This document shows positions 17,283 to 26,165 of a DNA stretch of 64,000 bases, piece by piece. A model generated the notes under the pieces. It did not search any database, was not told the DNA's origin, and was given only the letters and a program-made list of their open reading frames with translations. Positions within the stretch are counted from its first letter, which is position 1; every line of letters starts with the position of its first letter. Source of the stretch: Psychrilyobacter piezotolerans (GTDB taxonomy: Bacteria; Fusobacteriota; Fusobacteriia; Fusobacteriales; Fusobacteriaceae); the NCBI RefSeq assembly GCF_003391055.1, contig NZ_QUAJ01000001.1, positions 62,001-126,000 of the forward strand. Reading direction: 5' to 3'. The position numbers and the translations under genes were made by a program.

Positions 17283-19868
17283 CTATTCCTTTTCATAAGA
17301 GATAACTTTAAAGTTATAATCTTCATAATAACTTCCATATTTGTCCAGCTTAACATTTAATTTCTTAGTTTTTTCTTCGAAATTTAAACGTCCTTCTCCC
17401 CTGTAGTCCATCTCTAAGATATATTCTCCCGGGAGAACCTTATCCAGCATATAGAACCCCTCCGGTTCCACTCTTTGTTCCATAACTGTCTTTCCATCCA
17501 GAGTCTTCAACTGGATATAAAGCTGGGATATTATTGGAAAATGCTTTACCCCGTCCACTCCAGCTCCGCGGAACTCTAAATTCCCCATTATAACAGAAAT
17601 TTGCTGAACCGGGATATCCATATGCCCTCCGGTTGCCGGATATAATTTCACATATTTTTTCTCATTGGCTGCTTCTAACATAGGATCTAACGTCTCTATA
17701 TTAACCTCAAAATCCTTCACTTCATAGGAGCTGATATCATCTATAAAATACACTCCATCTGTTCCTGTTACTCCCTTTTTCCTTCCAACCTTTACCTCTA
17801 CGCCTTCTAAGAGAACTTCCCCCTCATCAAATTGATCATTATTATTGTCATCCATAAATACTTTTCCTTCCATCCAGGACCTGCTTGGAGATGGATTAGA
17901 ATTACTTGTAAATGGTTTTTCCAGGATAATAGTTTTTTCCACATCTACACCAACACTATAATCAGTTTCATCATCATCATGAGTTAAATCACCTATAACT
18001 TCTAGCCAGTTAAACACCTTATACCTCACTTCTAAACCTGCTTCATATTCATTTTCACTATTATACTTTACAAAAACACCTGCCTTTATTTTATTATTTT
18101 CTGCTGTTTTGAGGGCTACTTTCAGGTCTGTTTCATCCTCAAAATCTTGAAAATCAGAATTTATTTGGAGGATAAAATTCAAACTGGTATCATAAATTTT
18201 GATATCACTGTTGGAATAATTATAATATAATCTGCTCTTTCCATAGTCTTCTGAAAAAGGATAAGTAACTCCTAATTCATGGGTGGTATTATCTTTATTC
18301 CTATAAATCCCCGTACTACCGTATTCCTCAACTTCTCCAAATTTATCTAAGTTATCATATTTGAGATTGTATCCCCAATGCTTATTTATAACCCCTCTCC
18401 AATCGACAATATACCTGTTTTCATAACCTTCTAAAAAAGCTATGAAATCACTGTACATATACCCTTCCAGGGAAAGTACATTCCCGCCAAATCTTTGTCT
18501 TATCTTCCCTATATGGTTATACCTGTTTTCGGTATCATACTCTATATCATAGATCTCTGAGAACTCAAAATATGTGGGATATTTTACCGCTCCGGTTGTA
18601 TAATATAAATTCAATCCCGCCAGTTCTGTAGGATAATTATAGATGGTTTGTCCTTCCCTATTCTCTGTAAGATCATTTATATATTCAGCCCCTATGGTTA
18701 AATTATTGGTCAATCCATAGGCGATCTTAATATTTCCTTCCACTTCTTTTTCTTCCAGATCAACTTTTTCTCCTTCCTCCTCACCGTTTATCTCCCTGTA
18801 GGTACCTATCAAAAGACCGTAATCTACTTCACCTTTTTTCAGAATCTTATCTCCACTCATCATAGAGACCTGCCTTATCTCTATGGAACCGTCAAAATGA
18901 TATATCTTTATGGTATATATATCATTATAATTCTGGATATTAATATTTTCAAATATATAGGACCCGTCTTCTCCTACCCGGGTAAATTTATATAAGGAGC
19001 CGTTTCTGTATAATTCCACATTTGAATTAAAAGGCGCAAATCCTCTGATGGTGGTCTGCCCTATTTCTATATCCCCGACGCCATTCCACTCCTGAACAGC
19101 TAATCCTGTTAACCTTTTTGATCCCAGGAATTCATAGGTCTGCATATAGACATCCCCCACAATTATACTCTTTTCATCTATAATCTCATTGTATGTTAAG
19201 GCTGTATACCCCAGATAAGCATCCGGATGGATAAATCCCGTGGTGGTAAAATCCCCGTACAGCATGTGGGTATCATACCTTACCGATACAGTCCCCTCAT
19301 CCTCCTCTAAGTTATAATTAGTGTATCTAGGACGTAAAACTCCCGGGGTAAACAATTTCCTCTCCTGGGAATATACATCTTCCTCCTCTATCTCTTCCTT
19401 CCCCTCAGCCCCCAATTCTTTGAGTTTTTTTTCCTGCTCCAGATAGATCTCATAGGGAGTTTTAAATTTGGTTTTTATCTTCATGAGATATGTCTCTGTA
19501 TTCCAATTATATTCTTTCAGTTCAAAAACCCGGGACAGGTCCGTTCCCCTTATGTATACATCCTCTTCTCCTGTGATATATTTAGTATCTCCATAATAAA
19601 ACTTGTAATCTCTTTCTCCCATCCTCCCGTAAATCATCTTTTTTTCCCTGTCTATCTTCATCCCCCTGGACATAGTTAGAGCAAATAAGTTCATCACCCC
19701 TATATAGGGTTCCTCCATCTCATAATCCATATATATGGGGAAAAATGAATATTTGATTTTTTTATTTACATCTATCTCTATATACCCCTCCTCATAATTC
19801 CCTTTAAATTCCTCCCCAAAGGAAATCATAGAGAATAATAATAAAAATATAATTATTTTTTTTTTCAT
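17283..19868 (-). CDS. outer-membrane fimbrial usher-like protein (861 aa)
   Basis: Length and layout fit a chaperone-usher pore. Signal peptide (KKKIIIFLLLFSMISFG); N-terminal domain about 25-130 (IDVNKKIKYSFFPIYMDYE); then the usher core, including the hallmark IRGFAPFNSNVELYRNGSLY...GSYIFENINI and HFDGSIEIRQV (about 275-340), equivalent to the FimD RGFAP and 'ADGS' segments at the barrel/plug. Beta-rich barrel repeats run to about 660. An SdrD/CNA-like unit (KVFMDDNNNDQFDEGE...GTDGVYFIDDIS) lies at 670-760. I chose the third of three adjacent ATGs, eight bases after GGGGGG. Ushers of this kind are known mainly from Proteobacteria. Confidence 0.8.
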   Translation of the reverse strand: MKKKIIIFLLLFSMISFGEEFKGNYEEGYIEIDVNKKIKYSFFPIYMDYEMEEPYIGVMNLFALTMSRGMKIDREKKMIYGRMGERDYKFYYGDTKYITGEEDVYIRGTDLSRVFELKEYNWNTETYLMKIKTKFKTPYEIYLEQEKKLKELGAEGKEEIEEEDVYSQERKLFTPGVLRPRYTNYNLEEDEGTVSVRYDTHMLYGDFTTTGFIHPDAYLGYTALTYNEIIDEKSIIVGDVYMQTYEFLGSKRLTGLAVQEWNGVGDIEIGQTTIRGFAPFNSNVELYRNGSLYKFTRVGEDGSYIFENINIQNYNDIYTIKIYHFDGSIEIRQVSMMSGDKILKKGEVDYGLLIGTYREINGEEEGEKVDLEEKEVEGNIKIAYGLTNNLTIGAEYINDLTENREGQTIYNYPTELAGLNLYYTTGAVKYPTYFEFSEIYDIEYDTENRYNHIGKIRQRFGGNVLSLEGYMYSDFIAFLEGYENRYIVDWRGVINKHWGYNLKYDNLDKFGEVEEYGSTGIYRNKDNTTHELGVTYPFSEDYGKSRLYYNYSNSDIKIYDTSLNFILQINSDFQDFEDETDLKVALKTAENNKIKAGVFVKYNSENEYEAGLEVRYKVFNWLEVIGDLTHDDDETDYSVGVDVEKTIILEKPFTSNSNPSPSRSWMEGKVFMDDNNNDQFDEGEVLLEGVEVKVGRKKGVTGTDGVYFIDDISSYEVKDFEVNIETLDPMLEAANEKKYVKLYPATGGHMDIPVQQISVIMGNLEFRGAGVDGVKHFPIISQLYIQLKTLDGKTVMEQRVEPEGFYMLDKVLPGEYILEMDYRGEGRLNFEEKTKKLNVKLDKYGSYYEDYNFKVISYEKE

Positions 19869-20032
19869 CATCATATCCCCCCAAAAACAGCTTTCAGCCG
19901 GATTAACACACCACTAAGGTCAATTTTTTGAAACCGCTAATGACTACAATTTTCCTTTTCAAAGTCGTTTAAAGTCTGTGTCGAAATTTCTTGATCTTAA
20001 TTTTCTATTTTCGTCTGACAACTATTTTTTCC
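19869..20032 (-). repeat. intergenic repeat fragment inside the pilus-like locus
   Basis: Contains TTTTGAAACCGCTAATGACT near 19927, related to TTTTGAAACCGCTAATATTG at 40920 and AAAAACCGCTGATCTCATTA near 23897. This is the 'accgctaat/cacgga' dispersed repeat type, lying between the minor subunit and the usher. Confidence 0.5.
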
Positions 20033-20389
20033 CTAGTCCAGATACCTAACCACTATAGATAAATTATCTGTCAGGGTTTCATGTGCACTTATATTATTTA
20101 ACTCTAGTTTTATATCTAACCTAAATTTCCCATTTCCATTGCCATCTAGTTTTATCATTTTCTCCCTGGGTCGGATAGTCATCTTATTCCCATCCAGATC
20201 ATAAGTTTCAGGAACTATTATCTCCACCATTTTTCCTGACTTCCCCTCTACATAAACCCCTACATCGGTTAAGGAAACACTCCTGTCTCCTTCGACTACT
20301 ACCCCAAAATCAAATGGATCTACACTGGAAATTTCCAGGGAAAAACTAAAACTCATCACCAGGAAAAACATTAAAATTAACTTTTTCAT
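20033..20389 (-). CDS. small secreted protein, probable minor subunit of the usher locus (118 aa)
   Basis: Signal peptide MKKLILMFFLVMSFSFS, then about 100 residues of beta-rich sequence: VDPFDFGVVVEGDRSVSL, a central SGKMVEIIVPETYDLDG, and NLSIVVRY near the end. 'DFG.v' followed by strands and a final V.Y strand resembles the DUF4402/pilin-like fold, but similarity is faint. There are no cysteines. I start at 20389 (ATG after GGGGGTG) because the signal peptide begins there. It lies between the major subunit candidate and the usher on the same strand, which suggests a tip, adaptor or minor subunit. Confidence 0.7.
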   Translation of the reverse strand: MKKLILMFFLVMSFSFSLEISSVDPFDFGVVVEGDRSVSLTDVGVYVEGKSGKMVEIIVPETYDLDGNKMTIRPREKMIKLDGNGNGKFRLDIKLELNNISAHETLTDNLSIVVRYLD

Positions 20390-20525
20390 CTTATACACCC
20401 CCAAAATAACATCTATAATATTCATTTATAAGATACTGGATATTTTTTTATTTTCCTTTAAAAAAAAAATAAACTCGACTTGTATAAAATTTAACATCAA
20501 TAATTATTTTTCTACCTGTATATAA

Positions 20526-20551
20526 AATAAGCAGGCCGAAGCCTGCTTATT
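20526..20551 (-). terminator. partial terminator after the major subunit gene
   Basis: AATAAGCAGGC-CGAA-GCCTGCTTATT: an 11-bp stem with a tetraloop, then a moderately T-rich tract. Leaky termination here would give much subunit mRNA and little usher mRNA, a common plan in pilus operons (inference). Confidence 0.75.
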
Positions 20552-20569
20552 ATTTTTAGCTAATTAATC

Positions 20570-21193
20570 TTATTGATATTGAGCTATGGCAAATATAGTA
20601 CCAGATTTCAATCCAGGGGTAGTTAATTTTTTAAAGTATGCGTCTATTTCTATTTCTTTTACTCCTAAACCTAAATATACAAATCTTCCTGCAACTTCTA
20701 CACCTGCACCTAAATTACGTGTTTGTGTATAAGTGAATAATCCGTGATCCTTAATTGTTACTTTACCAGGAAGGTCGAATACTGGACCATGGAAGCTGAA
20801 TACAACTGTTGCTAAACCTTGACCGGCAACTCTGAATCCGATATCACCAATTTGTAATTCATCACCTACAACTGCTTCAGTATACAAGTAGTCTACTTCA
20901 GAATCAATTCTAATAGGTCTAAGTACATTAAGATAAACCTTAGTCATTGCTGTATCTGTCCAGCCAGGACCTTTGTCTCTGAATATATTGACAGCTCTGT
21001 TATTGTGTATTGCATTATCACCAGTAGTTATATCTCTATAAGCGTTAAATCCTCCTGCGTGTCCTGCTTCTGCATTAAGTTTAATACTTGGACCGTACAA
21101 AGCATCAGGTCCATTTAGAGAGATTCCTGCAGATACTGCAAATGCAGTTGATCCTATTGCTAAAATAGCAGCTAATAATAATAATTTTTTCAT
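20570..21193 (-). CDS. secreted protein, candidate major pilus subunit (207 aa)
   Basis: Clear signal peptide (MKKLLLLAAILAIGSTAFA) and a 188-residue mature part rich in glycine and beta strands, without cysteine. It ends GTIFAIAQYQ, a beta strand with tyrosine second from the end, as in many chaperone-usher pilins. I do not recognise a named family. The ATG at 21193 follows GGAGGTGGG at good distance; a GTG nine bases upstream would lie within this site. It has its own terminator and heads the locus minor subunit-usher-chaperone. A plain secreted or outer-membrane protein remains possible. Confidence 0.72.
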   Translation of the reverse strand: MKKLLLLAAILAIGSTAFAVSAGISLNGPDALYGPSIKLNAEAGHAGGFNAYRDITTGDNAIHNNRAVNIFRDKGPGWTDTAMTKVYLNVLRPIRIDSEVDYLYTEAVVGDELQIGDIGFRVAGQGLATVVFSFHGPVFDLPGKVTIKDHGLFTYTQTRNLGAGVEVAGRFVYLGLGVKEIEIDAYFKKLTTPGLKSGTIFAIAQYQ

Positions 21194-21449
21194 TTTTCCC
21201 ACCTCCGAAATTAAAAAAACGATAAGTTTTTAACTTCAGTATTTTCCATTGATGTTCTCTTGCTTTACATATTAATTGTTCCCCAACCACAGTAAAAAAT
21301 CGAACAGATAACTCCCCTTCTATTCACTTTGAAACTCAAAGTAAATGTTTGATTTAGTTAGTTAAAGTGAATATTTCTATAAGGATATTCAAAAAAAATT
21401 TAAACTTTTTCAAAAAAAAATGACTTTCTACTGAAAGTCATTTTTTCTG
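21194..21449 (-). promoter_or_regulatory. leader of the pilus-like locus with nested inverted repeats
   Basis: TATTCACTTT (21321-21330) is matched by AAAGTGAATA (21365-21374), and inside it ACTTTGA-AAC-TCAAAGT (21326-21342) is a perfect palindrome. These could be operator sites for the pilus genes; the regulator is unknown, although an ArsR-type regulator is the next gene. No clear -35/-10 pair is visible. Confidence 0.45.
21415..21446. terminator. terminator after the ArsR-family gene
   Basis: AAAAAATGACTTTC-TACT-GAAAGTCATTTTTT; symmetric, 14-bp stem, lying just past the arsR-type stop. Confidence 0.88.
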
Positions 21450-21713
21450 CTATATATTTAATGCTTTTAAAATATCTTTTATACTTTCCTCTGAAACTTT
21501 ATAGCAGACTTTTTTCCCGTTCTTCCTGGAACTTACTATCCCTGAATTCCTGAGGTGTGCCAGGTGCTGGGAAGCACTGGACTGGGAGACATTCAAAAGA
21601 TCTTCCAAATTTCCTACACAAATTTCATCTCTAAGTGTTAATTCCCTCAATATCCCTAATCTTATTGGATTAGACATCATCTTAAGCAGTAAGGTTGCTC
21701 TTTCTATAGTCAT
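21450..21713 (-). CDS. ArsR-family transcriptional regulator (87 aa)
   Basis: Winged-helix repressor: LLLKMMSNPIRLGILREL (helix 1-2), then the recognition helix NVSQSSASQHLAHLRNSGIV and the wing RKNGKKVCYKV. The two-cysteine metal motif of ArsR/SmtB (CVC) is reduced to ICVGNL with one cysteine (C32); a second (C70) is in the wing. One cysteine at this spot is seen in persulfide-sensing members such as SqrR and BigR, so a thiol-based signal is possible (inference). Start at 21713 is set by GAGGGGG. It begins ten bases after the MBL hydrolase stop, in one operon. Confidence 0.88.
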   Translation of the reverse strand: MTIERATLLLKMMSNPIRLGILRELTLRDEICVGNLEDLLNVSQSSASQHLAHLRNSGIVSSRKNGKKVCYKVSEESIKDILKALNI

Positions 21714-21723
21714 CTTTCCCCCT

Positions 21724-22347
21724 CTAAATAATTCCATTTCTCGTCAAATTATTTTTTTCTTCCCCAATGGTAGTCATCCCTGAATGTCCGTTATATACCC
21801 TTGTTTCGGCCGGCAGAGTATCGCATAATTTTTTCAGGCTGGCAAATAAGCTTTTCCCATCACTGGTTGGCAGATCATACCTTCCATAACTTCCCTTAAA
21901 CATAGTGTCTCCTACGATTACTATCCCTGATTCCTTATGGAAAAAACATTTCCCGCCTCTGGTATGCCCCGGAGTATCTATTACTACAAATTCATCTATA
22001 GTATCTCCATCCTTTACTGTTTTATAACTGTCTTCATATTTAAAATCTATCTTAGCTAAATAATCCGAAAGACTTAGGGCAGAATTTGTTAAAAACTCCT
22101 CCTCTTCCTTTCCTATATATACCTCTATATCAGGATAGATCTCTTTTAATTTTAATAATCCAGCAATATGGTCATAGTGCCCATGGGTAAAAACAACTTT
22201 TTTTAGAGTTAAATTGTTCTCCTCTATAAAAGTTTCTAATCCCGATAAGTTTGCTCCGCCGCAATCAAATAAAACAGCCTCTTTGTCCTTCCAAACTAAA
22301 AAACTATTTGTTGGCATCATTCCAAGTTTAAATTCCTTTATATTCAT
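21724..22347 (-). CDS. glyoxalase II-like MBL-fold hydrolase (207 aa)
   Basis: Metallo-beta-lactamase-fold enzyme with the complete metal set: THGHYDHI (HxHxDH), DTPGHTRGG, IVGDTMF and a final NGHSGMTT. This spacing is that of YcbL/GloB-type hydrolases, which act on thioesters. The C-terminal substrate domain of true glyoxalase II is missing. It is first gene of an operon with the ArsR-type regulator. BigR-type operons also pair an ArsR protein with an MBL enzyme (persulfide dioxygenase), so sulfur chemistry is one option; the exact substrate cannot be read from sequence. Confidence 0.85.
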   Translation of the reverse strand: MNIKEFKLGMMPTNSFLVWKDKEAVLFDCGGANLSGLETFIEENNLTLKKVVFTHGHYDHIAGLLKLKEIYPDIEVYIGKEEEEFLTNSALSLSDYLAKIDFKYEDSYKTVKDGDTIDEFVVIDTPGHTRGGKCFFHKESGIVIVGDTMFKGSYGRYDLPTSDGKSLFASLKKLCDTLPAETRVYNGHSGMTTIGEEKNNLTRNGII

Positions 22348-22542
22348 CTTTTATCTCCTATTTTCATCAATAAATTTTATTTTTTCTATATTATACACCC
22401 TGTTCAACCGGCAGCCTGTAATATAGTTATATTTGAATACTTGTAAAAAGATTAACATAAATTTTGTCAAATAACAACCGATTTTTATGTAAGTTATATT
22501 AAAAAAATAAGGATTGTGAATTTTATATCTCTTATATATAAA

Positions 22543-22570
22543 AATAAATGAGCCCGGAGGCCCATTTATT
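22543..22570. terminator. hairpin, probable terminator downstream of ychF
   Basis: AATAAATG-AGCC-CGGA-GGCC-CATTTATT, one A/C mismatch; A/T-rich flanks. It lies 66 bases past the ychF stop. Confidence 0.6.
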
Positions 22571-22636
22571 ATTATCACCTTAGCAAACTGTAAAAATTAA
22601 GGTTACGTTTAATTGAATACAATATCACGTTATTTT

Positions 22637-23731
22637 TTATACATTAAATAAGAATTCCATTAGATCTCCATCTTTTACAACGTACTCTTTCCCTTCAAGT
22701 CTGAGTGATCCGGCTTCTTGGGAACCTTTCCATCCATTGTTTGTGATGAACTCATCATATCCTACTACTTTGGCTCTGATAAATCCTTTTTCAAAATCAG
22801 TATGGATCTCTCCGGCAGCTTTAGGAGCAGTATCTCCTATCTTTATAGTCCATGCTCTAACTTCTTTTACCCCTGCTGTAAAGTAAGTTTGAAGTCCTAA
22901 TAATTTGTATCCACCACGAATAAGTCTGTTTAATCCAGGCTCAGTTACTCCTAATTCCTCTAAAAACATCTCTCTGTCTTCTTCATCCATCTCCTGTAAT
23001 TCAGATTCAACCTGAGCTGATACGATTACAACCTCTGCATCAAGATCTTTTGCATATTCTACTACCTGCTCCACATATTCATTTCCTGTAGCAAGATCAC
23101 TATCAGATACATTAGCAGCAAACATCATAGGCTTTACTGTTAATAACTGGTATCCCTTTATAGTTTCTAATTCTTCCGGAGTTAACTTTAACGTATTTAA
23201 TAATTTAGAGTCTTCCAAGTGAACTTTACATTTTTCCAGTACAGGAACCAATGCCATAGCTTCCTTGTTTTTAGCTCTGACTAATTTAGCTTGTTTTTCG
23301 ATACCTCTCTCTACAGATTCTAAATCCGATAAGATAAGTTCAGCATTTATTACTTCAATGTCTCTTATTGGGTCTACAGATCCATCTACATGAACTACAT
23401 TTTCATCCTCAAAACATCTTACAACCTGGCATATTGCCTGTGTATTTTTGATATGTGTCAGGAATTTATTTCCTAATCCCTCTCCACTGGCTGCACCTTT
23501 TACCAATCCTGCGATATCTGTAAATTCTACTGTAGCATGTTGTACTCTCTGCGGGTTTATTATCTTAGATAGTTCCTCTAATCTGCTGTCAGGTACTGTT
23601 ACCATACCTACATTGGGCTCTATGGTACAAAAAGGATAATTTGCTGCTTCTGCCGCTCCTGCCTTTGTTATTGCATTAAATAATGTTGATTTACCTACAT
23701 TTGGTAGTCCAACGATTCCTATTCCAATCAT
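22637..23731 (-). CDS. ychF: ribosome-binding GTPase/ATPase YchF (364 aa)
   Basis: Obg-related P-loop protein of the OLA1/YchF family, which prefers ATP. G1 is GLPNVGKSTLFNAIT (8-22), followed by NYPFCTIEPNVG, DIAGLVKGA and a coiled-coil insertion; the TGS domain at the C terminus (LQTYFTAGVKEVRAW...) ends in LMEFLFNV as usual. ATG after AGGAGG with a ten-base spacer. It stands alone, with long non-coding regions on both sides. Conserved but poorly understood; linked to translation and stress. Confidence 0.96.
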   Translation of the reverse strand: MIGIGIVGLPNVGKSTLFNAITKAGAAEAANYPFCTIEPNVGMVTVPDSRLEELSKIINPQRVQHATVEFTDIAGLVKGAASGEGLGNKFLTHIKNTQAICQVVRCFEDENVVHVDGSVDPIRDIEVINAELILSDLESVERGIEKQAKLVRAKNKEAMALVPVLEKCKVHLEDSKLLNTLKLTPEELETIKGYQLLTVKPMMFAANVSDSDLATGNEYVEQVVEYAKDLDAEVVIVSAQVESELQEMDEEDREMFLEELGVTEPGLNRLIRGGYKLLGLQTYFTAGVKEVRAWTIKIGDTAPKAAGEIHTDFEKGFIRAKVVGYDEFITNNGWKGSQEAGSLRLEGKEYVVKDGDLMEFLFNV

Positions 23732-24099
23732 CTTTACTTTGCCTCCTAAAATTCTTTTTTTATTGCTTATAAATTTATAAAATTATGCAATAAATTAAGT
23801 TTATTCCTAAGTGAATGCAACTTCACGTTGCTTTTTTACTCTTAATTTTATCATTTATAACAAGTAATTACAAGGCACTATCTGGAAAGCTTTTAAAAAC
23901 CGCTGATCTCATTAATTATGTCAATTAAAGGCCATATTTAAAAATTTAATTTTTTTCGATTTTTATATTTTAACCCAAGTTGCTACCTTAATAAGATATT
24001 TAATTCTTCATGACAAAGTAAGGGCTAAAGAACTACCAGCGAGTGGTATCACCAATATTTCTAAAGATTATTACATAATCTAAGAACCTTGAGATATTA

Positions 24100-24410
24100 G
24101 TTTATTTCATAAACATAGAACTTTGAGAAAATAAGATAAAGAAGTAGAATAATAAATTCTAAGGGTTCCACCCTTAACTGGGTTCATTTCTCGTCTTAAC
24201 ACGAGAAACGGAACCAAAGAGAGTCAAGAAGTTTTATACTCTTCCTTTTTATGGTTTCTCTCAAATCAGAGAAACCGAAGCTATAACCATCTTGTCTTTG
24301 TTGAGTAAGTCAGTGAATCTCCGTTTCTTATTGGGATGCCTGACGGGCATGGTGGGTACGACGAAACTCGTTAGATATTTACTGTGAAGTCGGACGACTA
24401 TAAACTTCAG
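24100..24410 (+). repeat. structured dispersed element, copy 3
   Basis: Hairpin C-type GTTTAT-TTC-ATAAAC (24100-24114) matches GTTTAC/GTAAAC of copy 1 with a C-G to T-A swap. Hairpin A: TAAGGGT-TCC-ACCCTTA (24160-24176) then ACTGG. Hairpin B: GGTTC...CTCGT pairs with ACGAG...GAACC. Another hairpin GGTTTCTCT/AGAGAAACC lies at 24253-24276. The copy ends with CTGTGAAG...CTTCAG (24382-24410). Confidence 0.78.
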
Positions 24411-24469
24411 AGTTATAAATAATAAAGACACTTAAAAAAATTATTTTCTCTTGATTTTTTTAACTTTGA

Positions 24470-24715
24470 AAGTGATATTACTTTGTACTTTCATATATAC
24501 TAGAGCGTTCAACAAATTAAGTTTCGCAGTTAAGCGAGAACTGTAGCTTTCAAAGCTCGTATATGAATATTTTACATAGGAACAATTTTCAAAGTTTGAG
24601 CTTTTCTTTCCTCTGTTTCTTTTACTGCATTTTTATTTTTTTCTAATGTTATTAGAGGAAAATAAAATATTCGCATATCTGAAATAGAGCCAGTTAAGGA
24701 TGGTATCCTTAGGTT
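24470..24715 (-). repeat. structured dispersed element, copy 4
   Basis: On the minus strand hairpin A is TAAGGAT-ACC-ATCCTTA (24695-24711) followed by ACTGGCTC. Hairpin B uses CTCTATTTC with GAAACAGAG over a longer loop, then AAAGAAAAGCTCAAACTTTG. The distal part carries CTACAGTTCTCG and ACTGCGAAACTTAATTTGTT, shared with copies 5 and 6. Confidence 0.75.
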
Positions 24716-24740
24716 ATTTTATATTTTTTCAGATACTAAA

Positions 24741-24788
24741 AAAACCTATAAATATAGATTTTTCAAAACATCTATATTTATAGGTTTT
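24741..24788 (-). terminator. terminator of the peptide transporter gene
   Basis: AAAACCTATAAATATAGA (24741-24758) and its exact complement at 24771-24788: an 18-bp perfect stem with a 12-base loop. Confidence 0.85.
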
Positions 24789-24818
24789 GGTTTAAAATAA
24801 TTTACTTTGATAAATCTA

Positions 24819-26165
24819 TTAAGCGACTGCTTCTTCTGCTGCTTTTTCTTCTACAACTAAGCCGTTTAATTTCTTATCCAGTCCCCAAAGGATAATTCCG
24901 GCAAAGATAGCAATTGCTGCAATAACAAGATATGCCTTTGCAAAGTCAAACTTTAGCGTATATGCATATAAGTAACCATATGATTTACCTGCAAAGAACA
25001 CCGCTAATACCCAGATACTCATCATCCCAGTTAGTAATCTTGGTGGCGAAAACTTTGCGATAAATGAATTTCCAAGTGGAGAGAACACCATTTCACCAGT
25101 GGATAGTACAACACCCATTGCAATTATCCAAGCGATAGGAGCAAGATTGTTTCCTCTTGAAATGTCAGCTAGTGCAAATATCACATAGGATAGTCCCATA
25201 AGCATCATACCTAAGGCAGTTTTCTTAAACATGCTCAAGTCACCCTTAGGTCTCTTAGCTAATGTAGACCATAACTTACCTAATACAGGTCCCAGCGCGA
25301 TACACATAAATGCGTTTAATGAATCAAACCAAGCTGTAGGGATTGTAAAGTTTCCAATCATCCAGTTTGCAGCTCCGTTGTCTCCACCCCAGTAGTAATA
25401 AACAGGCATATATGCTAAGTACCATAGTACCCAAAAGATAATTGAGAAGACCGATACTAAAACGATAGCACCAATTCTTTTCTTTTCAATTGTAGTTAAA
25501 GGAACTTTTTCTTCTTTTTCTTCAACTTTTTTCTCTTCTTTATTCTCAGCGATTTTAAATGGCTTTTTACCTGTGTCCCCTAGAAATCTCCAACCATATA
25601 CAAAGAAAGCTGCGTTAACAAACATTATGATTGCAATAACTAAGAAACAGAAAGAATATCCTTTAAATCCTACAAGCAAACCGATAATAGTTGTTCCCAA
25701 GAAAGCACCAACATTAACGAATGAATACTGAGTAGAAAATGCTCCGTCTAATTCACCGGGATCATCGAAAAGTCTACCTGTTATGGCATTTGTCTGGCAC
25801 TTGAATAATCCTGTACCTAAAGATAGTAAGATAATCATTAAGTTAACCATCCCGGTACTATTAGCCTGCCATCCTACTAAGTAACCTGCTCCCATGAGTA
25901 ACATACCGATAGGCACAAGGTATCTGGCTCCAAATACTTTATCTGAAAGATATCCTCCAATTATTGGTGCTAAGTAAGTAAATGCTACCAAGTTTGCTGT
26001 CATCTTTGCTGCATCCCCTGGTTCAATTCCTAATCCACCGTCTGCTATCTTAGCAACTAAGAATACTGCGATTAACCATTTAGCTGAGTAAAACGCAAAT
26101 CTTTCAAATACGAAAGCCATTGAACACACATAAAATCCTAATGGCTTTTTTCTTGCTTTTTCCAT
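24819..26165 (-). CDS. POT-family proton-dependent oligopeptide transporter (448 aa)
   Basis: Major-facilitator protein of the peptide transporter (PTR2/POT) family, taking up di- and tripeptides with protons. About 12 membrane segments; VFERFAFYSAKWLI (the ExxER-type helix 1 region, reduced to FERF), IGGYLSDKVFGARY in the first loop and FSTQYSFVNVGAFLG in helix 5 are typical. A charged loop (KKVEEKEEK, about 215-225) sits between the halves. Start is the ATG eight bases after GGGGGG. It is divergent from a proline iminopeptidase gene, suggesting peptide import and breakdown together. Confidence 0.85.
   Translation of the reverse strand: MEKARKKPLGFYVCSMAFVFERFAFYSAKWLIAVFLVAKIADGGLGIEPGDAAKMTANLVAFTYLAPIIGGYLSDKVFGARYLVPIGMLLMGAGYLVGWQANSTGMVNLMIILLSLGTGLFKCQTNAITGRLFDDPGELDGAFSTQYSFVNVGAFLGTTIIGLLVGFKGYSFCFLVIAIIMFVNAAFFVYGWRFLGDTGKKPFKIAENKEEKKVEEKEEKVPLTTIEKKRIGAIVLVSVFSIIFWVLWYLAYMPVYYYWGGDNGAANWMIGNFTIPTAWFDSLNAFMCIALGPVLGKLWSTLAKRPKGDLSMFKKTALGMMLMGLSYVIFALADISRGNNLAPIAWIIAMGVVLSTGEMVFSPLGNSFIAKFSPPRLLTGMMSIWVLAVFFAGKSYGYLYAYTLKFDFAKAYLVIAAIAIFAGIILWGLDKKLNGLVVEEKAAEEAVA

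Larger units (their letters stand above)
23732..24818. repeat. kilobase repeat region between ychF and the peptide transporter
   Basis: No gene. It holds GTGAATGCAACTTCACGTTG at 23811-23830 followed by a T tract (alternative small hairpins), an 'aaccgctgat' fragment near 23900, a plus-strand copy of the structured element (24150-24410), a minus-strand copy (24470-24715), and the peptide transporter terminator at 24741-24788. The two elements face each other. Confidence 0.75.

Noticed and set aside
21105-21290. 61-codon frame on the minus strand at the start of the major subunit gene
   Set aside because: It overlaps the signal peptide region of the 207-aa secreted protein in another frame; the GGAGG site serves the latter.
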